Assembly: GCF_015057185.1 (NCBI RefSeq)
Contig: NZ_SVEV01000012.1
Span: 1 to 64,000 of the forward strand
Direction of reading: 5' to 3'
DNA: 64,000 bases
Source of the DNA: Pseudobutyrivibrio sp.
Lineage (GTDB): Bacteria > Bacillota > Clostridia > Lachnospirales > Lachnospiraceae
The translations under genes were made by a program, and so were the position numbers. Below, one piece after another: positions 45,085 to 54,027 of this stretch. Each line of letters starts with the position of its first letter. The stretch's first letter is position 1. The notes under the pieces were generated by a model. The model saw nothing but the letters and a program-made list of their open reading frames with translations. It did not search any database and was not told the DNA's origin.

Positions 45085-46386
45085 ATGAAAAGAAAGATTC
45101 TAGCAACACTCTTATCCGCTTTCATGGCCGCATCGTTATTCACTGGCTGTGGCTCATCTAGCAGCGGAACAACTTCAGCTGATGGAGTTGAAGAAATCAC
45201 ATTTATGTTCTGGGATGACCTGAACGCAACAGAGGATTTAATCTCTCTCGGTTACAAAGACACTATCGACAGATTCAACAAGGATTACGAAGGCAAGTAT
45301 CACGTAAATGTTGTTACAACAAACCTTGAAGAGTACTACACAAAGCTTAATGCTGAAATCCAAGGTGGCAAAGCTCCAGACGTATTTATCTGTAGCCCAG
45401 GACCTCAGCTTTCAGATTATGTAATCCCTGGCGGATGTGCTCCTGCAGATGGTCTTTGCATGAACTTAGATGAGTACCTTGCACAGGACGGATGGAAAGA
45501 CACATTCACAAGTGATGCAGTATTCTCACAGCAGACATATGACGGAAGCGTATATGCAATTCCACTTAATACTGCTGCTGCTTGCTGCTTCTACAACACA
45601 GAGATGTTCGAAGCTGCTGGTGCAAAGGTTCCTACAAACTGGGATGAAATGCTTGATGCATGTGAAAAGCTTGAAGCTGCTGGTTACACACCTGTAACAG
45701 TTTCTGGTGGTACAGCATGGTGTCTCTCAATGATCGCTGGTTACCTTTGCGAGTCAGAAGGTGTTGACCTTGCTGCTCTTGCTGATGGCACAGCTTCTTG
45801 GGAAGATGGCAAACTTGAATCAGCTTGCAACAAGCTCCTTGAGCTTTCTAAATACTTCCAGCCAACAGCTGTTGGTGATACAAACGACGTAGCTACAGCA
45901 AACTTCTACAACGAAGAAGCAGCTATCCTTATTCAGGGTTCATGGGCAATTGGCCAGATCAACGGTTCTGCTCCTGAATTCGAGTCTAAGTGTGGCGTAT
46001 TCCAGTTCCCAGGTGTAGATAGAATCATTGCTAAGTCTGATTCACTTTGCGTAAGCAAAGATACAGCTAGCCCTGAGGCTTGTGTAGCACTTCTTAAGTA
46101 CTTCACAGATGACACAGCTCAGAAGTACACAGCAGAAGTTGGTGGAAAGATTCCTGTAACAAATGTTGAGTATGATGCTTCAAAGGCTCCTGCACAGTTG
46201 TCATATGTAATGGATGTATTCTCAAATGCTAAGGGAACATTCGGATTCTACAACGAGTCAATGCCTACTACAGAGACAGGTGCATACTTTGATGATGAAA
46301 TGGTAGCAGTATTCCTTGGAGACAAGACTCCAGCAGAAGCAGCCGCAGATATGGAAGCTTACTACAACGAAAATTGCAGACAGTAG
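45085..46386 (+). CDS. Sugar ABC transporter substrate-binding lipoprotein
   Basis: A 433-aa family 1 extracellular binding protein. The true start is 45085 (MKRKILATLLSAFMAASL), right after GGAGGAGAAGGTA. The track start adds 36 unrelated residues. The lipobox is FTGCGSS (Cys about residue 22). The mature part has the type 1 sugar-binding fold (EITFMFWDDLNATEDLI..., PGPQLSDYVIPGG). Codon choice is strongly biased, fitting a very abundant protein. It probably binds xylo- or arabino-oligosaccharides; the ligand is inferred from the GH43 gene downstream. Confidence 0.93.
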   Translation: MKRKILATLLSAFMAASLFTGCGSSSSGTTSADGVEEITFMFWDDLNATEDLISLGYKDTIDRFNKDYEGKYHVNVVTTNLEEYYTKLNAEIQGGKAPDVFICSPGPQLSDYVIPGGCAPADGLCMNLDEYLAQDGWKDTFTSDAVFSQQTYDGSVYAIPLNTAAACCFYNTEMFEAAGAKVPTNWDEMLDACEKLEAAGYTPVTVSGGTAWCLSMIAGYLCESEGVDLAALADGTASWEDGKLESACNKLLELSKYFQPTAVGDTNDVATANFYNEEAAILIQGSWAIGQINGSAPEFESKCGVFQFPGVDRIIAKSDSLCVSKDTASPEACVALLKYFTDDTAQKYTAEVGGKIPVTNVEYDASKAPAQLSYVMDVFSNAKGTFGFYNESMPTTETGAYFDDEMVAVFLGDKTPAEAAADMEAYYNENCRQ

Positions 46387-46417
46387 AGAATTCTTCTCTC
46401 TCATTTCTTTTTCATAT

Positions 46418-46451
46418 TCGGGGCGCAAAGAGCCTGCGCCCCGATTTTTTT
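46418..46451 (+). terminator. Intra-operon terminator after the binding-protein gene
   Basis: A perfect 10-bp GC-rich stem (tcggggcgca / tgcgccccga) is followed by seven T residues. Placed between the binding-protein and permease genes, it should let only a part of transcription through and keep binding protein in excess, a common arrangement. Confidence 0.8.
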
Positions 46452-46482
46452 AACCATTATTAGATGAAGGAAACAGTGTATT

Positions 46483-47388
46483 ATGGATAAATTACTTCGA
46501 AATAAAAAAGCCATTATCATTTTTATGGCACCAGGAATCATATTATTCACAGTTATTTTGTTTATTCCCATTGTTCAATCAGTTATCTATTCATTATGTG
46601 AATATGAAGCAACATCTTTAACTGGTCCAAAATTTGTTGGATTAAAAAACTACGCAGCTTTATTAAAAGACGATACATTTTTAATTGCTCTTAAGAACTC
46701 ACTGTTCTTTTTAATTTTCTCATGTGTAACTCAGCTAGTTATGGGCTTATTCTTTGCAGGCCTTTTAACAAACATAGATAAAGGAAGAAACCTATTTAAG
46801 AATATCATTTACTTACCTTGTGTTCTTTCTTCAGCTGCCTTGGGTCTTTTGTGGATGTTCATCTTCAGCCCTAAGTTTGGTATCAACAAACTTATTGAGA
46901 CCCTTGGAGTAACAGATTTCGTTAAAAATGGTCCACTTTGGTTAATGGATACAAAAGGCTTCATCGTTCTTCCAATGTGGGTTATCGGATTTGTTTCTTT
47001 ATGGCAGTACGTTGGACAATCAATGATGCTTTACATGGCACAGATATCTGGTATCAGCAAATCCCTTTACGAAGCCAGCTATATCGATGGTTGTAGCAAA
47101 GCAAAGAGTTTTAGATACATTACTCTTCCACTTATCAGACCTATGGTTGCTACAGCAATGTCATTAAACGCTATTGGTTCTCTTAAATTCTTCGATTTGG
47201 TATTTAACATGACGGAAGGTGGTCCAAACCACAGAACTGAAGTCCTTGCAACACATCTCTATACTCAAGGCTTTAAATACAACCACTTTGGATACTCAAG
47301 TGCAATTGGTGTAGTTTTATTAATTCTCTGCCTAATCACAACTGGTTTTATCAACAAGGTTGTTAAGACAGAACAATATGAGATGTAA
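46483..47388 (+). CDS. Sugar ABC transporter permease (MalF/UgpA type)
   Basis: A 301-aa permease with six membrane segments and the EAA loop SKSLYEASYIDGCSKAKSFRYITLPLIRP. It pairs with the next permease. No ATPase gene is in the locus, so a shared multi-sugar ATPase (MsmX/MsmK type) encoded elsewhere is likely, as in many Firmicutes oligosaccharide importers. Confidence 0.94.
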   Translation: MDKLLRNKKAIIIFMAPGIILFTVILFIPIVQSVIYSLCEYEATSLTGPKFVGLKNYAALLKDDTFLIALKNSLFFLIFSCVTQLVMGLFFAGLLTNIDKGRNLFKNIIYLPCVLSSAALGLLWMFIFSPKFGINKLIETLGVTDFVKNGPLWLMDTKGFIVLPMWVIGFVSLWQYVGQSMMLYMAQISGISKSLYEASYIDGCSKAKSFRYITLPLIRPMVATAMSLNAIGSLKFFDLVFNMTEGGPNHRTEVLATHLYTQGFKYNHFGYSSAIGVVLLILCLITTGFINKVVKTEQYEM

Positions 47389-47404
47389 AAGGAGATTTTA
47401 AGAC

Positions 47405-48232
47405 ATGAAAAAAATACGTCCAATTAGAATAGTAATTTATATATTTCTAGTTTTAGTGGCAATCTTATATTTAGCACCACTGCTTTGGGTATTATTAGTT
47501 TCATTCAAAGAAAATGCTGAAATATATGACAACCCATTTGGTTTACCTGCTGCCCCAACCTTTGACAACTTTACTTTTGCATGGACAGCCGGAAAACTTG
47601 GTATAGCAACACTTAACTCATTTATAGTTTGTGTATCATCACTTATTTTAAGTATGATTATTGGCTCAATGGCTGCATTTGGAATCGCTAGACTTCGTTG
47701 GAAGTTCTCAAAGCTTTCGCTTACATACTTCCTTCTTGGAATGATGATTCCAGTACACTGTGTATTAATCCCACTATACTCTCGCTTTTCAAAAATGGGA
47801 CTTTCAGATAGTCTCGTGGGACTGATAATACCTTATGTAACATTTGCACTGCCGGTAACAATATTTATCATGGTTGGCTTCTTTGAAAGCTTGCCAAATG
47901 AATTAATTGAGAGTGCTTGTATCGATGGAGCTACAATTTACCAGATTTTCTTCAAAGTGTGCCTTCCTCTTGGAAAAACAGGTCTCTTTGTAACTGGTCT
48001 TATGACATTTGTAGGCAACTGGAACGAACTCTTACTTGCAATGGTATTCATATCCGACGATATGAAGAAAACATTACCTGTTTCCCTTTCAAAATTTGTC
48101 GGACCATATAACACTAACTACACTCAAATGTTTGCAGCTATCATCATCGCAATCATTCCAACAATCATTGTTTATTGTGCTTTCTCTAACCAGATTGTTG
48201 ATGGCTTGACAGCTGGAGCAGTCAAGGGTTAA
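47405..48232 (+). CDS. Sugar ABC transporter permease (MalG/UgpE type)
   Basis: A 275-aa partner permease with six membrane segments and the EAA loop NELIESACIDGATIYQIFFKVCLPLGKTG. An AGGAG site precedes the ATG; the gap to the first permease is 16 bp and to the GH43 gene 11 bp, so all are one operon. Confidence 0.94.
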   Translation: MKKIRPIRIVIYIFLVLVAILYLAPLLWVLLVSFKENAEIYDNPFGLPAAPTFDNFTFAWTAGKLGIATLNSFIVCVSSLILSMIIGSMAAFGIARLRWKFSKLSLTYFLLGMMIPVHCVLIPLYSRFSKMGLSDSLVGLIIPYVTFALPVTIFIMVGFFESLPNELIESACIDGATIYQIFFKVCLPLGKTGLFVTGLMTFVGNWNELLLAMVFISDDMKKTLPVSLSKFVGPYNTNYTQMFAAIIIAIIPTIIVYCAFSNQIVDGLTAGAVKG

Positions 48233-48243
48233 GGGGAGAAATC

Positions 48244-49218
48244 ATGAAAAAACAAAACACACCACTAGTTACTCACATTTTTACTGCAGATCCATCTGCA
48301 CACGTTTTTAACGACAAAATTTACATTTATCCATCACACGATATTCCACATAATGGCGAAGATAATGACAATGGTGATGAATATCAGATGGCAGATTATC
48401 ACATTCTTTCAATGGATGAAAATAGCGACGAAGTAATAGATCATGGTGAAGCTTTACATCAGGACCAAGTTCCTTGGGTAAGCGAACAAATGTGGGCTCC
48501 TGATGTAGTTTTCACAAACGATACCTATTATCTCGTCTTTCCTGCTAGAGACAAGGAAGGAAACTTTAGAATTGGTATAGCAGAAAGTAAAAATCCTGAG
48601 GGGCCTTTCACTCCTAGAGACAACTATATTGAAGGAAGCTTTAGTATTGATCCTTGTTCCTTCAAGGATGACGATGGAAAGGTCTACATCTACTTTGGCG
48701 GTCTTTGGGGCGGTCAGCTTGAAAAATACAGAACCGGTTCATTCGATAAAAACGGAACAGAACCTCCTAAAAATGAACCAGCCGTGTTCCCTAAATGCGG
48801 CATTATGAAATCAGATATGAGCGGTTTTGAAGGCTCGCCTCTAGACATAAAAATCCTCGACGAAAACGGTTCCCCTCTATTAGCCGGTGACGAGGATAGA
48901 CGATATTTCGAAGGTCCATGGATGCATAAGTATAACGGGAAATACTATTTCTCCTATTCTACCGGTACAACCCATAAAATAGCTTATGCAACCAGCGACA
49001 ACCCTCTCGGTCCATTTACCTATCAAGGAATTATCCTTGAGCCGGTAATTGGATGGACCACACATCACTCAATAGTTGAATATCATGGTAAATGGTATCT
49101 GTTCTATCACGATAGTGAATATTCAGGTGGAATCAACCACCGTCGATGTGTTAAATACTGTGAGTTGAAATACAACGACGACGGCAGCATTCAAACAATA
49201 ACACCTGAATATAAATAA
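48244..49218 (+). CDS. Glycoside hydrolase family 43
   Basis: A 324-aa five-bladed beta-propeller enzyme. Expected catalytic carboxylates can be seen: the base Asp in FTADPSAHVFNDKIYIYPSHD, the pKa-modulating Asp in SFSIDPCSFKDDDGKVYIYF, and the acid Glu in YFEGPWMHKYNGKYYFSYS. There is no signal peptide, so it acts in the cytoplasm on sugars brought in by the transporter. GH43 covers beta-xylosidases and alpha-arabinofuranosidases, and the exact one cannot be fixed here. With the acetylesterase it would complete breakdown of decorated xylo-oligosaccharides. Confidence 0.9.
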   Translation: MKKQNTPLVTHIFTADPSAHVFNDKIYIYPSHDIPHNGEDNDNGDEYQMADYHILSMDENSDEVIDHGEALHQDQVPWVSEQMWAPDVVFTNDTYYLVFPARDKEGNFRIGIAESKNPEGPFTPRDNYIEGSFSIDPCSFKDDDGKVYIYFGGLWGGQLEKYRTGSFDKNGTEPPKNEPAVFPKCGIMKSDMSGFEGSPLDIKILDENGSPLLAGDEDRRYFEGPWMHKYNGKYYFSYSTGTTHKIAYATSDNPLGPFTYQGIILEPVIGWTTHHSIVEYHGKWYLFYHDSEYSGGINHRRCVKYCELKYNDDGSIQTITPEYK

Positions 49219-49258
49219 TGAAAATAATACACTTATTCATCTATTAGGTATCAAAAAA

Positions 49259-49296
49259 CGCCCCATATATTAGAAGCAAATCTAATATATGGGGCG
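49259..49296. terminator. Bidirectional terminator between GH43 and CoA-transferase genes
   Basis: A 14-bp stem (cgccccatatatta / taatatatggggcg) with a 10-base loop lies between convergent genes. There are A-runs before it and T-rich sequence after it, serving both directions. Confidence 0.8.
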
Positions 49297-49319
49297 TATT
49301 ATTTTTGAATTAATATCAA

Positions 49320-50660
49320 TTATTTATTAGAGCGTCTCCAAATGTGCATCTTCTCAGCCTCAGCGATTAACTCATCACGGAAATCAGGATGAGCGATTGA
49401 GATAATTTTCTCTGCTCTCTCCCAAGCTGAAAGTCCCTTGAGGCAAACCTTACCATACTCAGTAACAAGATAATGTGTGTTTGCACGAGTATCAGTTACG
49501 ATAGAACCCTCTGCAAGTGTAGGACGAATACGGCTCTTTACAGTACCATCCTTTGTTGTGAATGTAGAAGAAAGACATACAAAGCTCTTTCCGCCATTTG
49601 AAAGGTAAGCACCAAGTACGAAATCAAGCTGTCCGCCTGCTCCTGAAATATGCTTTGTTCCAGCAGACTCTGCATTAATCTGACCAAATAAATCTACATC
49701 AACAGCATTGTTAATAGAAATGAAATTATCAAGTGCTGAAATCTGACGAATATCATTTGTATAATCAACTGGTGCACTCATAAGCTCTGGATTCTCATCC
49801 ATGTAGTCGTACATCTTCTTTGTACCAGCACCGAAAGCATATGTCTGACGGAATCTATCGATATTTTTCTTTGCGCCAGTAATCTTACCTGCCTTTGCAA
49901 TATCAACAAATGCATCAACATACATCTCTGTATGAACGCCAAGATCCTTAAGATCTGACTCTGCAATCATAGCACCTACAGTATTTGGCATACCACCTAT
50001 ACCAAGCTGTAAGCATGCACCATTTGGAATCTCCTCAACGATAAGCTTTGCAACAGCCTTATCAACATCTGTAGGAGCTCCGCCTGCGCCCATCTCTGCA
50101 ATAGCTGGATTATCACCTTCAACGATTGCATCAACCTTTGAAATGTGGATACCTTCCTCAAAACCACCAAGGCAACGAGGCATATTCTCATTTACCTCTA
50201 CAATAATATGCTTTGACTTCTCAACAGCAGCCATAAGATGTGATGCATTAGGTCCAAAGTTGAAATAGCCATGATTATCCATTGTAGTAGTCTGAATCAT
50301 AAGAACATCGTTTGGCTCGATATGATCACGGTAGTATCTAGGAAGCTCAGAGTATCTGATAGGTGCATAGAATGAACAGCCCTTTGCAACAAGCTTTCTC
50401 TCTAAACCACCCATGTGCCATGAATTCCATGTGAAGTGCTCTGCTGCATCTTCTCTCTCAAAGATAGCTGGCATCTTCATAAGGATACCACCACGAACCT
50501 TTACATCCTTGAGCTCATCTGTACGTGCAGCTAATGCTTTGTCCAAAGCATCTGGTGTGCCAGTGCACCAACCGTAATCAACCCAATCACCGCTTTTTAC
50601 TACTTTGACAGCCTCTGCTGCAGTAGTAAGCTTTTTCTTGTATTCTGCTTGAAAATCCAT
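49320..50660 (-). CDS. but: Butyryl-CoA:acetate CoA-transferase
   Basis: Moves CoA from butyryl-CoA to acetate, giving butyrate and acetyl-CoA: the final step of the main butyrate path in gut Lachnospiraceae. The 446-aa length matches. Family stretches include [51 protein letters not shown] and [18 protein letters not shown]. The close relative 4-hydroxybutyrate CoA-transferase is an alternative. Codon use is strongly biased, and the promoter is near consensus, as expected for a core fermentation enzyme. Confidence 0.9.
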   Translation of the reverse strand: MDFQAEYKKKLTTAAEAVKVVKSGDWVDYGWCTGTPDALDKALAARTDELKDVKVRGGILMKMPAIFEREDAAEHFTWNSWHMGGLERKLVAKGCSFYAPIRYSELPRYYRDHIEPNDVLMIQTTTMDNHGYFNFGPNASHLMAAVEKSKHIIVEVNENMPRCLGGFEEGIHISKVDAIVEGDNPAIAEMGAGGAPTDVDKAVAKLIVEEIPNGACLQLGIGGMPNTVGAMIAESDLKDLGVHTEMYVDAFVDIAKAGKITGAKKNIDRFRQTYAFGAGTKKMYDYMDENPELMSAPVDYTNDIRQISALDNFISINNAVDVDLFGQINAESAGTKHISGAGGQLDFVLGAYLSNGGKSFVCLSSTFTTKDGTVKSRIRPTLAEGSIVTDTRANTHYLVTEYGKVCLKGLSAWERAEKIISIAHPDFRDELIAEAEKMHIWRRSNK

Positions 50661-50698
50661 ATTAACCTCCGCTCGTTAAAAAATTATCAATTATGTAA

Positions 50699-50727
50699 AT
50701 TTTACCACTTATTATTCCCCGCTTCAA
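50699..50727 (-). promoter_or_regulatory. CoA-transferase promoter
   Basis: On the minus strand TTGAAG (50722-50727) and TAAAAT (50699-50704) are 17 bp apart, about 40 bases before the start codon. Confidence 0.65.
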
Positions 50728-50745
50728 TTGTTTTATGTCATTCTC

Positions 50746-52068
50746 CTAATAATCCTCGCCCTGAGAATTATCTTGTATCTGGTCCTCTGTTTGTTCTTGT
50801 TCTTCTGCTTGTGTTTCGTCCTCTAGCGGTGTCTCGTCTTCTGATTCTGTTTCGTCCTCTGATTGCGCTTGACCTTCCGATTCTGTTTCATCCTCTGATT
50901 GAGCTTGACCTTCCGATTCTGTTTCATCCTCTGGTTGCGCTTGTTCTTCTGTTTGATTTACATCTTCTTGCCCTTGCTCCTCAAACATATCTTCATATAC
51001 CGTAAATCCAGACGGTGGCTGTCCGTTAAGAAGAGACTTTAATTTGTCATCCAGTTCATCTTCTGGATGATAATTCTCAAGTCCTTTTTCTACTACTTCC
51101 CATCGTTTATGAGCCTGTTCATAGGAATGATACTCTCTATCCTTTTCTGCGAAATATGCTAGAATCGCCATAACAATAATTAGCACAAATTTAATTATCC
51201 TAACAGTCTTTTCCCCCTCGGACATTCCGTAAAATAAGCCATTCCACTTATCTGATATTTTTGTTTTTAATTTGCTAATAGAACTTGGAGGGTCAGCGGC
51301 AGCCTGCTCTTGCTCAATTCTATTTTTCTCCAGTCTTTCTCGTTTTATATTTTCTAATGCTTGTCGTTTCTCTTCTTCTCTTCTCTTAGCTTGTCTTTCT
51401 TGCTGTTCACGCCACCTTTGTTGTGAAGCTTGTCTCCCTTGTTCTTCACGCCACCTTTGTTGTGAAGCTTCCCTTTTTGCTCTCCATTGTTTTAGTTCTT
51501 CTTGAAGTTGTCTTTCACGCTCTTCATGAAGTAGTTTTTCATGTTCTTCTCGTAGTTTTCCTTCAAGATCTTCTTGACTTAGCTGATGTCCTAGCATACT
51601 AAATAGCTGATGCTGCAAATCTACTTCGGGCGGAATTTCAGCTACTCTCTCCACCTTGCTTGCGACTATTCCTTCACCATTGTTTCTAGCTTTTACCGCA
51701 GCCTGTATTTCAGCTATTTTCTTTTCACGAATCAGATTTAAAACAGTAGCAAGCTTTTGTACTGCTTCTATTTGTGCTGCATCATTCTGTGTTACATCAT
51801 TCTGTGCGGCGGTCTTTTTTATGACATTCACTTTTGTGGTATCAACATCTATTTTTACAGAGTCTATCTGAGTTTTTACAATGGTATCTTGCCTAGGCTC
51901 TACAACTGGGATTTTTGGGACTTCCACCTGACTTGCAATACTTTGATTAGCCTCGTTCCCCCAGTTAATTCCAGAAAAACTCATGGATGAAATATCTACA
52001 AGTGCCCCACAGCTAGGACACATCAAATGCCCATCTTCTATTTCTTTCCCGCAGTTTTTACATATCAT
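50746..52068 (-). CDS. Zinc-ribbon membrane protein with coiled coil and acidic repeat tail
   Basis: A 440-aa protein not matching a named family. The N-terminus is a zinc ribbon (CKNCGKEIEDGHLMCPSCGA). A linker follows, then a long Arg/Glu/Gln-rich helical region (about residues 165-265, for example ERQLQEELKQWRAKREASQQRW, with a near-repeat of WREEQGRQASQQ). One membrane segment is at about 290-307. The C-terminus has tandem acidic units of the form EDETESEGQAQS. No catalytic motif is seen. It could be a scaffold or regulatory membrane protein. The gene stands alone, with the 53-bp repeat array just upstream of its start. Confidence 0.75.
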   Translation of the reverse strand: MICKNCGKEIEDGHLMCPSCGALVDISSMSFSGINWGNEANQSIASQVEVPKIPVVEPRQDTIVKTQIDSVKIDVDTTKVNVIKKTAAQNDVTQNDAAQIEAVQKLATVLNLIREKKIAEIQAAVKARNNGEGIVASKVERVAEIPPEVDLQHQLFSMLGHQLSQEDLEGKLREEHEKLLHEERERQLQEELKQWRAKREASQQRWREEQGRQASQQRWREQQERQAKRREEEKRQALENIKRERLEKNRIEQEQAAADPPSSISKLKTKISDKWNGLFYGMSEGEKTVRIIKFVLIIVMAILAYFAEKDREYHSYEQAHKRWEVVEKGLENYHPEDELDDKLKSLLNGQPPSGFTVYEDMFEEQGQEDVNQTEEQAQPEDETESEGQAQSEDETESEGQAQSEDETESEDETPLEDETQAEEQEQTEDQIQDNSQGEDY

Positions 52069-52180
52069 CTCTATTAATCATTCTCCACTATAATCCATAT
52101 TTATTTGTCGAAGCTCTATCCCATATTATATCAGTCCAAAGAACCACTTTCGAGCCCAATATAACCTTCTAAGGTCTCCG

Positions 52181-52763
52181 CGTGTCTTGCTGACCTCCGG
52201 TTGACACGAAATTTCTACTTTACTTCTTTTTTACGTGTCTCTTTGGTCATCCGTTGACACGAAACTTCTAATCACCTTCATTTTTTCGTGTCTCTCCGGT
52301 CATCCGTTGACACGAAATTTCTACTTTACTTTATTTTTACGTGCCTCTTTGATCATCCGTTGACACGTAATTTCTAATTTCCTTCATTTTTTCGTGTCCC
52401 GCTGGTCATCCGTTGACACGAATTTTCTAATCACCTTCATTTTTTCGTGTCTCTCCGGTCATCCGTTGACACGAAATTTCTACTTTACTTTATTTTTACG
52501 TGCCTCTTTGATCATCCGTTGACACGTAATTTCTAATTCCCTTCATTTTTTCGTGTCCCGCTGGTCATCCGTTGACACGAAATTTCCACCTTACTTCTTT
52601 TTTCGTGTCCCGCCGGACTTAGGCTGACACGAAATTCATAATCCCCTTCATTTTTTCGTGTCCCGCCGGACTTAGGCTGACACGAATTTTCTAATCCCCT
52701 TCATTTTTTCGTGTCTCGCTGGTCATCCGTTGACACGAAATATCTATTCACTTCAGATTTTAT
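52181..52763. repeat. 53-bp hairpin minisatellite, 11 units
   Basis: CGTGTC (or CGTGCC) begins at 52181, 52234, 52287, 52340, 52393, 52446, 52499, 52552, 52604, 52657 and 52710, a period of 53 bp with one of 52. Each unit has the stem CGTGTC...GACACG around a loop such as tctccggtcatccgtt, then an AT-rich spacer. Units 3-5 and 6-8 are almost identical, showing a 159-bp higher-order duplication. Some units use an ACGTG...CACGT stem. There is no coding frame. The array lies between the zinc-ribbon gene and the thioesterase gene. Confidence 0.9.
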
Positions 52764-52793
52764 AGACTTTACAATCGAATTTTTTTTCAGTAC

Positions 52794-53239
52794 TACGTGG
52801 ATAATCCACTATCCAACTGCTATACACGTAAATAATTTATAATTCAAGCTCTGTGTGTATTATCTCTGTTATTTTATTATACATTATTTATATTTTGAGT
52901 GTGATTATCTATAATATATCCCTCTTTAGATCACAAAAATGAAAAATAATCCAAATCACTACGTGGATACATCTTCATCATATTATTATCCACGTAGGAT
53001 TGTTTTTCGGCTTTCTAGTTATGCCACACAAGCCTGAGAGAATCCCTATTTTGATTAAATCTAGTAGTCATCATAGTATTTTATATGATTCCCCCAAAAA
53101 CGAGAGGCACTTCTAAGTGCCACTCGCTCGTATTATATTCTTAGAATCATTTGTGACATCTAATATTTCCAACGCATAAAATACAAATATCAAATTTAGT
53201 GGTATAATAATTTTAGATTATTCATCAGGAGGTAAGACT
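52794..53239. other. AT-rich non-coding region with two ACGTGGATA hairpins
   Basis: After the minisatellite there are about 450 bp without a gene. It holds a perfect hairpin CTACGTGGATA...TATCCACGTAG (52959-52997) and a worn relative TACGTGGATA...TATACACGTA (52794-52830). A third stem (GGCACTT-ct-AAGTGCC, near 53116) lies closer to the thioesterase gene. A TATAAT at about 53203 and the GGAGG before 53240 belong to the thioesterase gene. No small ORF with a ribosome site is evident. Confidence 0.55.
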
Positions 53240-53695
53240 ATGGCAAAACAAGAAATAGAAATTGCTGGTGCTAAGAGGCAGCTTAATATTACCCCTTTTG
53301 AGCATCACACAAAATATCATGAAACAGATCAACAGGGTATAATTCATCCTAATAATTATTTGAACTGGCTCGAGGATGCCCGTATGGATTTAATGGATCA
53401 GATGGGGCTTGGATTCAAGCAGATGCTTGATATGGAAATCAGTTCTCCTGTCATCTCACAATCCATCGAATACCGTAGCAGTATTAAATTCGACGAGACT
53501 GTTATTATCGACACAAAACTGTTGTCATACGATGGTCATAATATGGAAATAGCATATCGTATATACGATAAAGTCACTGGTGAAGACCGAGCTATAGCAC
53601 GAACTACCCATTGCTTTGTTAATAAATCAGGCACACCTATCTCTATGAAACGTGCCTATCCAGAACTAGACACTAAATTCTTTGAGTTTAAATAA
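53240..53695 (+). CDS. Hotdog-fold acyl-CoA thioesterase
   Basis: A 151-aa single-hotdog protein of the YbgC/4-hydroxybenzoyl-CoA thioesterase type. The family active-site stretch reads HTKYHETDQQGIIHPNNYLNWLEDARMDLM, with Asp/Gln and His in the usual places. It hydrolyses an acyl-CoA thioester, but the chain is not known. GGAGG lies seven bases before the ATG. Confidence 0.88.
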   Translation: MAKQEIEIAGAKRQLNITPFEHHTKYHETDQQGIIHPNNYLNWLEDARMDLMDQMGLGFKQMLDMEISSPVISQSIEYRSSIKFDETVIIDTKLLSYDGHNMEIAYRIYDKVTGEDRAIARTTHCFVNKSGTPISMKRAYPELDTKFFEFK

Positions 53696-53712
53696 CCAAT
53701 ACATATTAAAAT

Positions 53713-53738
53713 GAGCCCTTGGATTTCTCCAAGGGCTC
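53713..53738. terminator. Bidirectional terminator
   Basis: A perfect 10-bp stem (gagcccttgg / ccaagggctc) with a 6-base loop lies between the convergent thioesterase and small hypothetical genes. Confidence 0.7.
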
Positions 53739-53757
53739 TTAATCAATTCTTTAGTTA

Positions 53758-54000
53758 TTATTGTCCTTTTGCACCAATCTCAAGAAGTAGATTTATAAAC
53801 TCTACATCTGATTCCTGTACACGAAGGTTTGTCTCGATTTTCTCTCCATTTGGATCTGTGATAGCGATTTCTATAACAGAACCAGGAGTCATTGCCTTAT
53901 CCTTTGTTGCTGCAAAAAACGGAAGCAGCTTTGGATGATTTGCATTAAATTTTGTAGCTGCTGACTTTACTCTAAATAAATCTGCTGGATTAAATCCCAT
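53758..54000 (-). CDS. Small conserved hypothetical protein
   Basis: An 80-aa soluble protein (MGFNPADLFRVKSAATKFNANHPKLLPFFAA...) with a helical first half and a beta-rich second half (GSVIEIAITDPNGEKIETNLRVQESDVEFINLL). I do not recognise a named family. It has a proper ribosome site (AGGAGATAATATC before the ATG), a terminator behind it, and follows the hybrid kinase gene by 27 bp, so it is probably real and co-transcribed. Confidence 0.7.
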   Translation of the reverse strand: MGFNPADLFRVKSAATKFNANHPKLLPFFAATKDKAMTPGSVIEIAITDPNGEKIETNLRVQESDVEFINLLLEIGAKGQ

Positions 54001-54027
54001 GATATTATCTCCTTATCAATCTGTTGT

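Noticed and set aside
52181-52763. CRISPR array
   Set aside because: The 53-bp units are contiguous, with no unique spacers between fixed repeats, and no cas genes are near. It is a tandem minisatellite.
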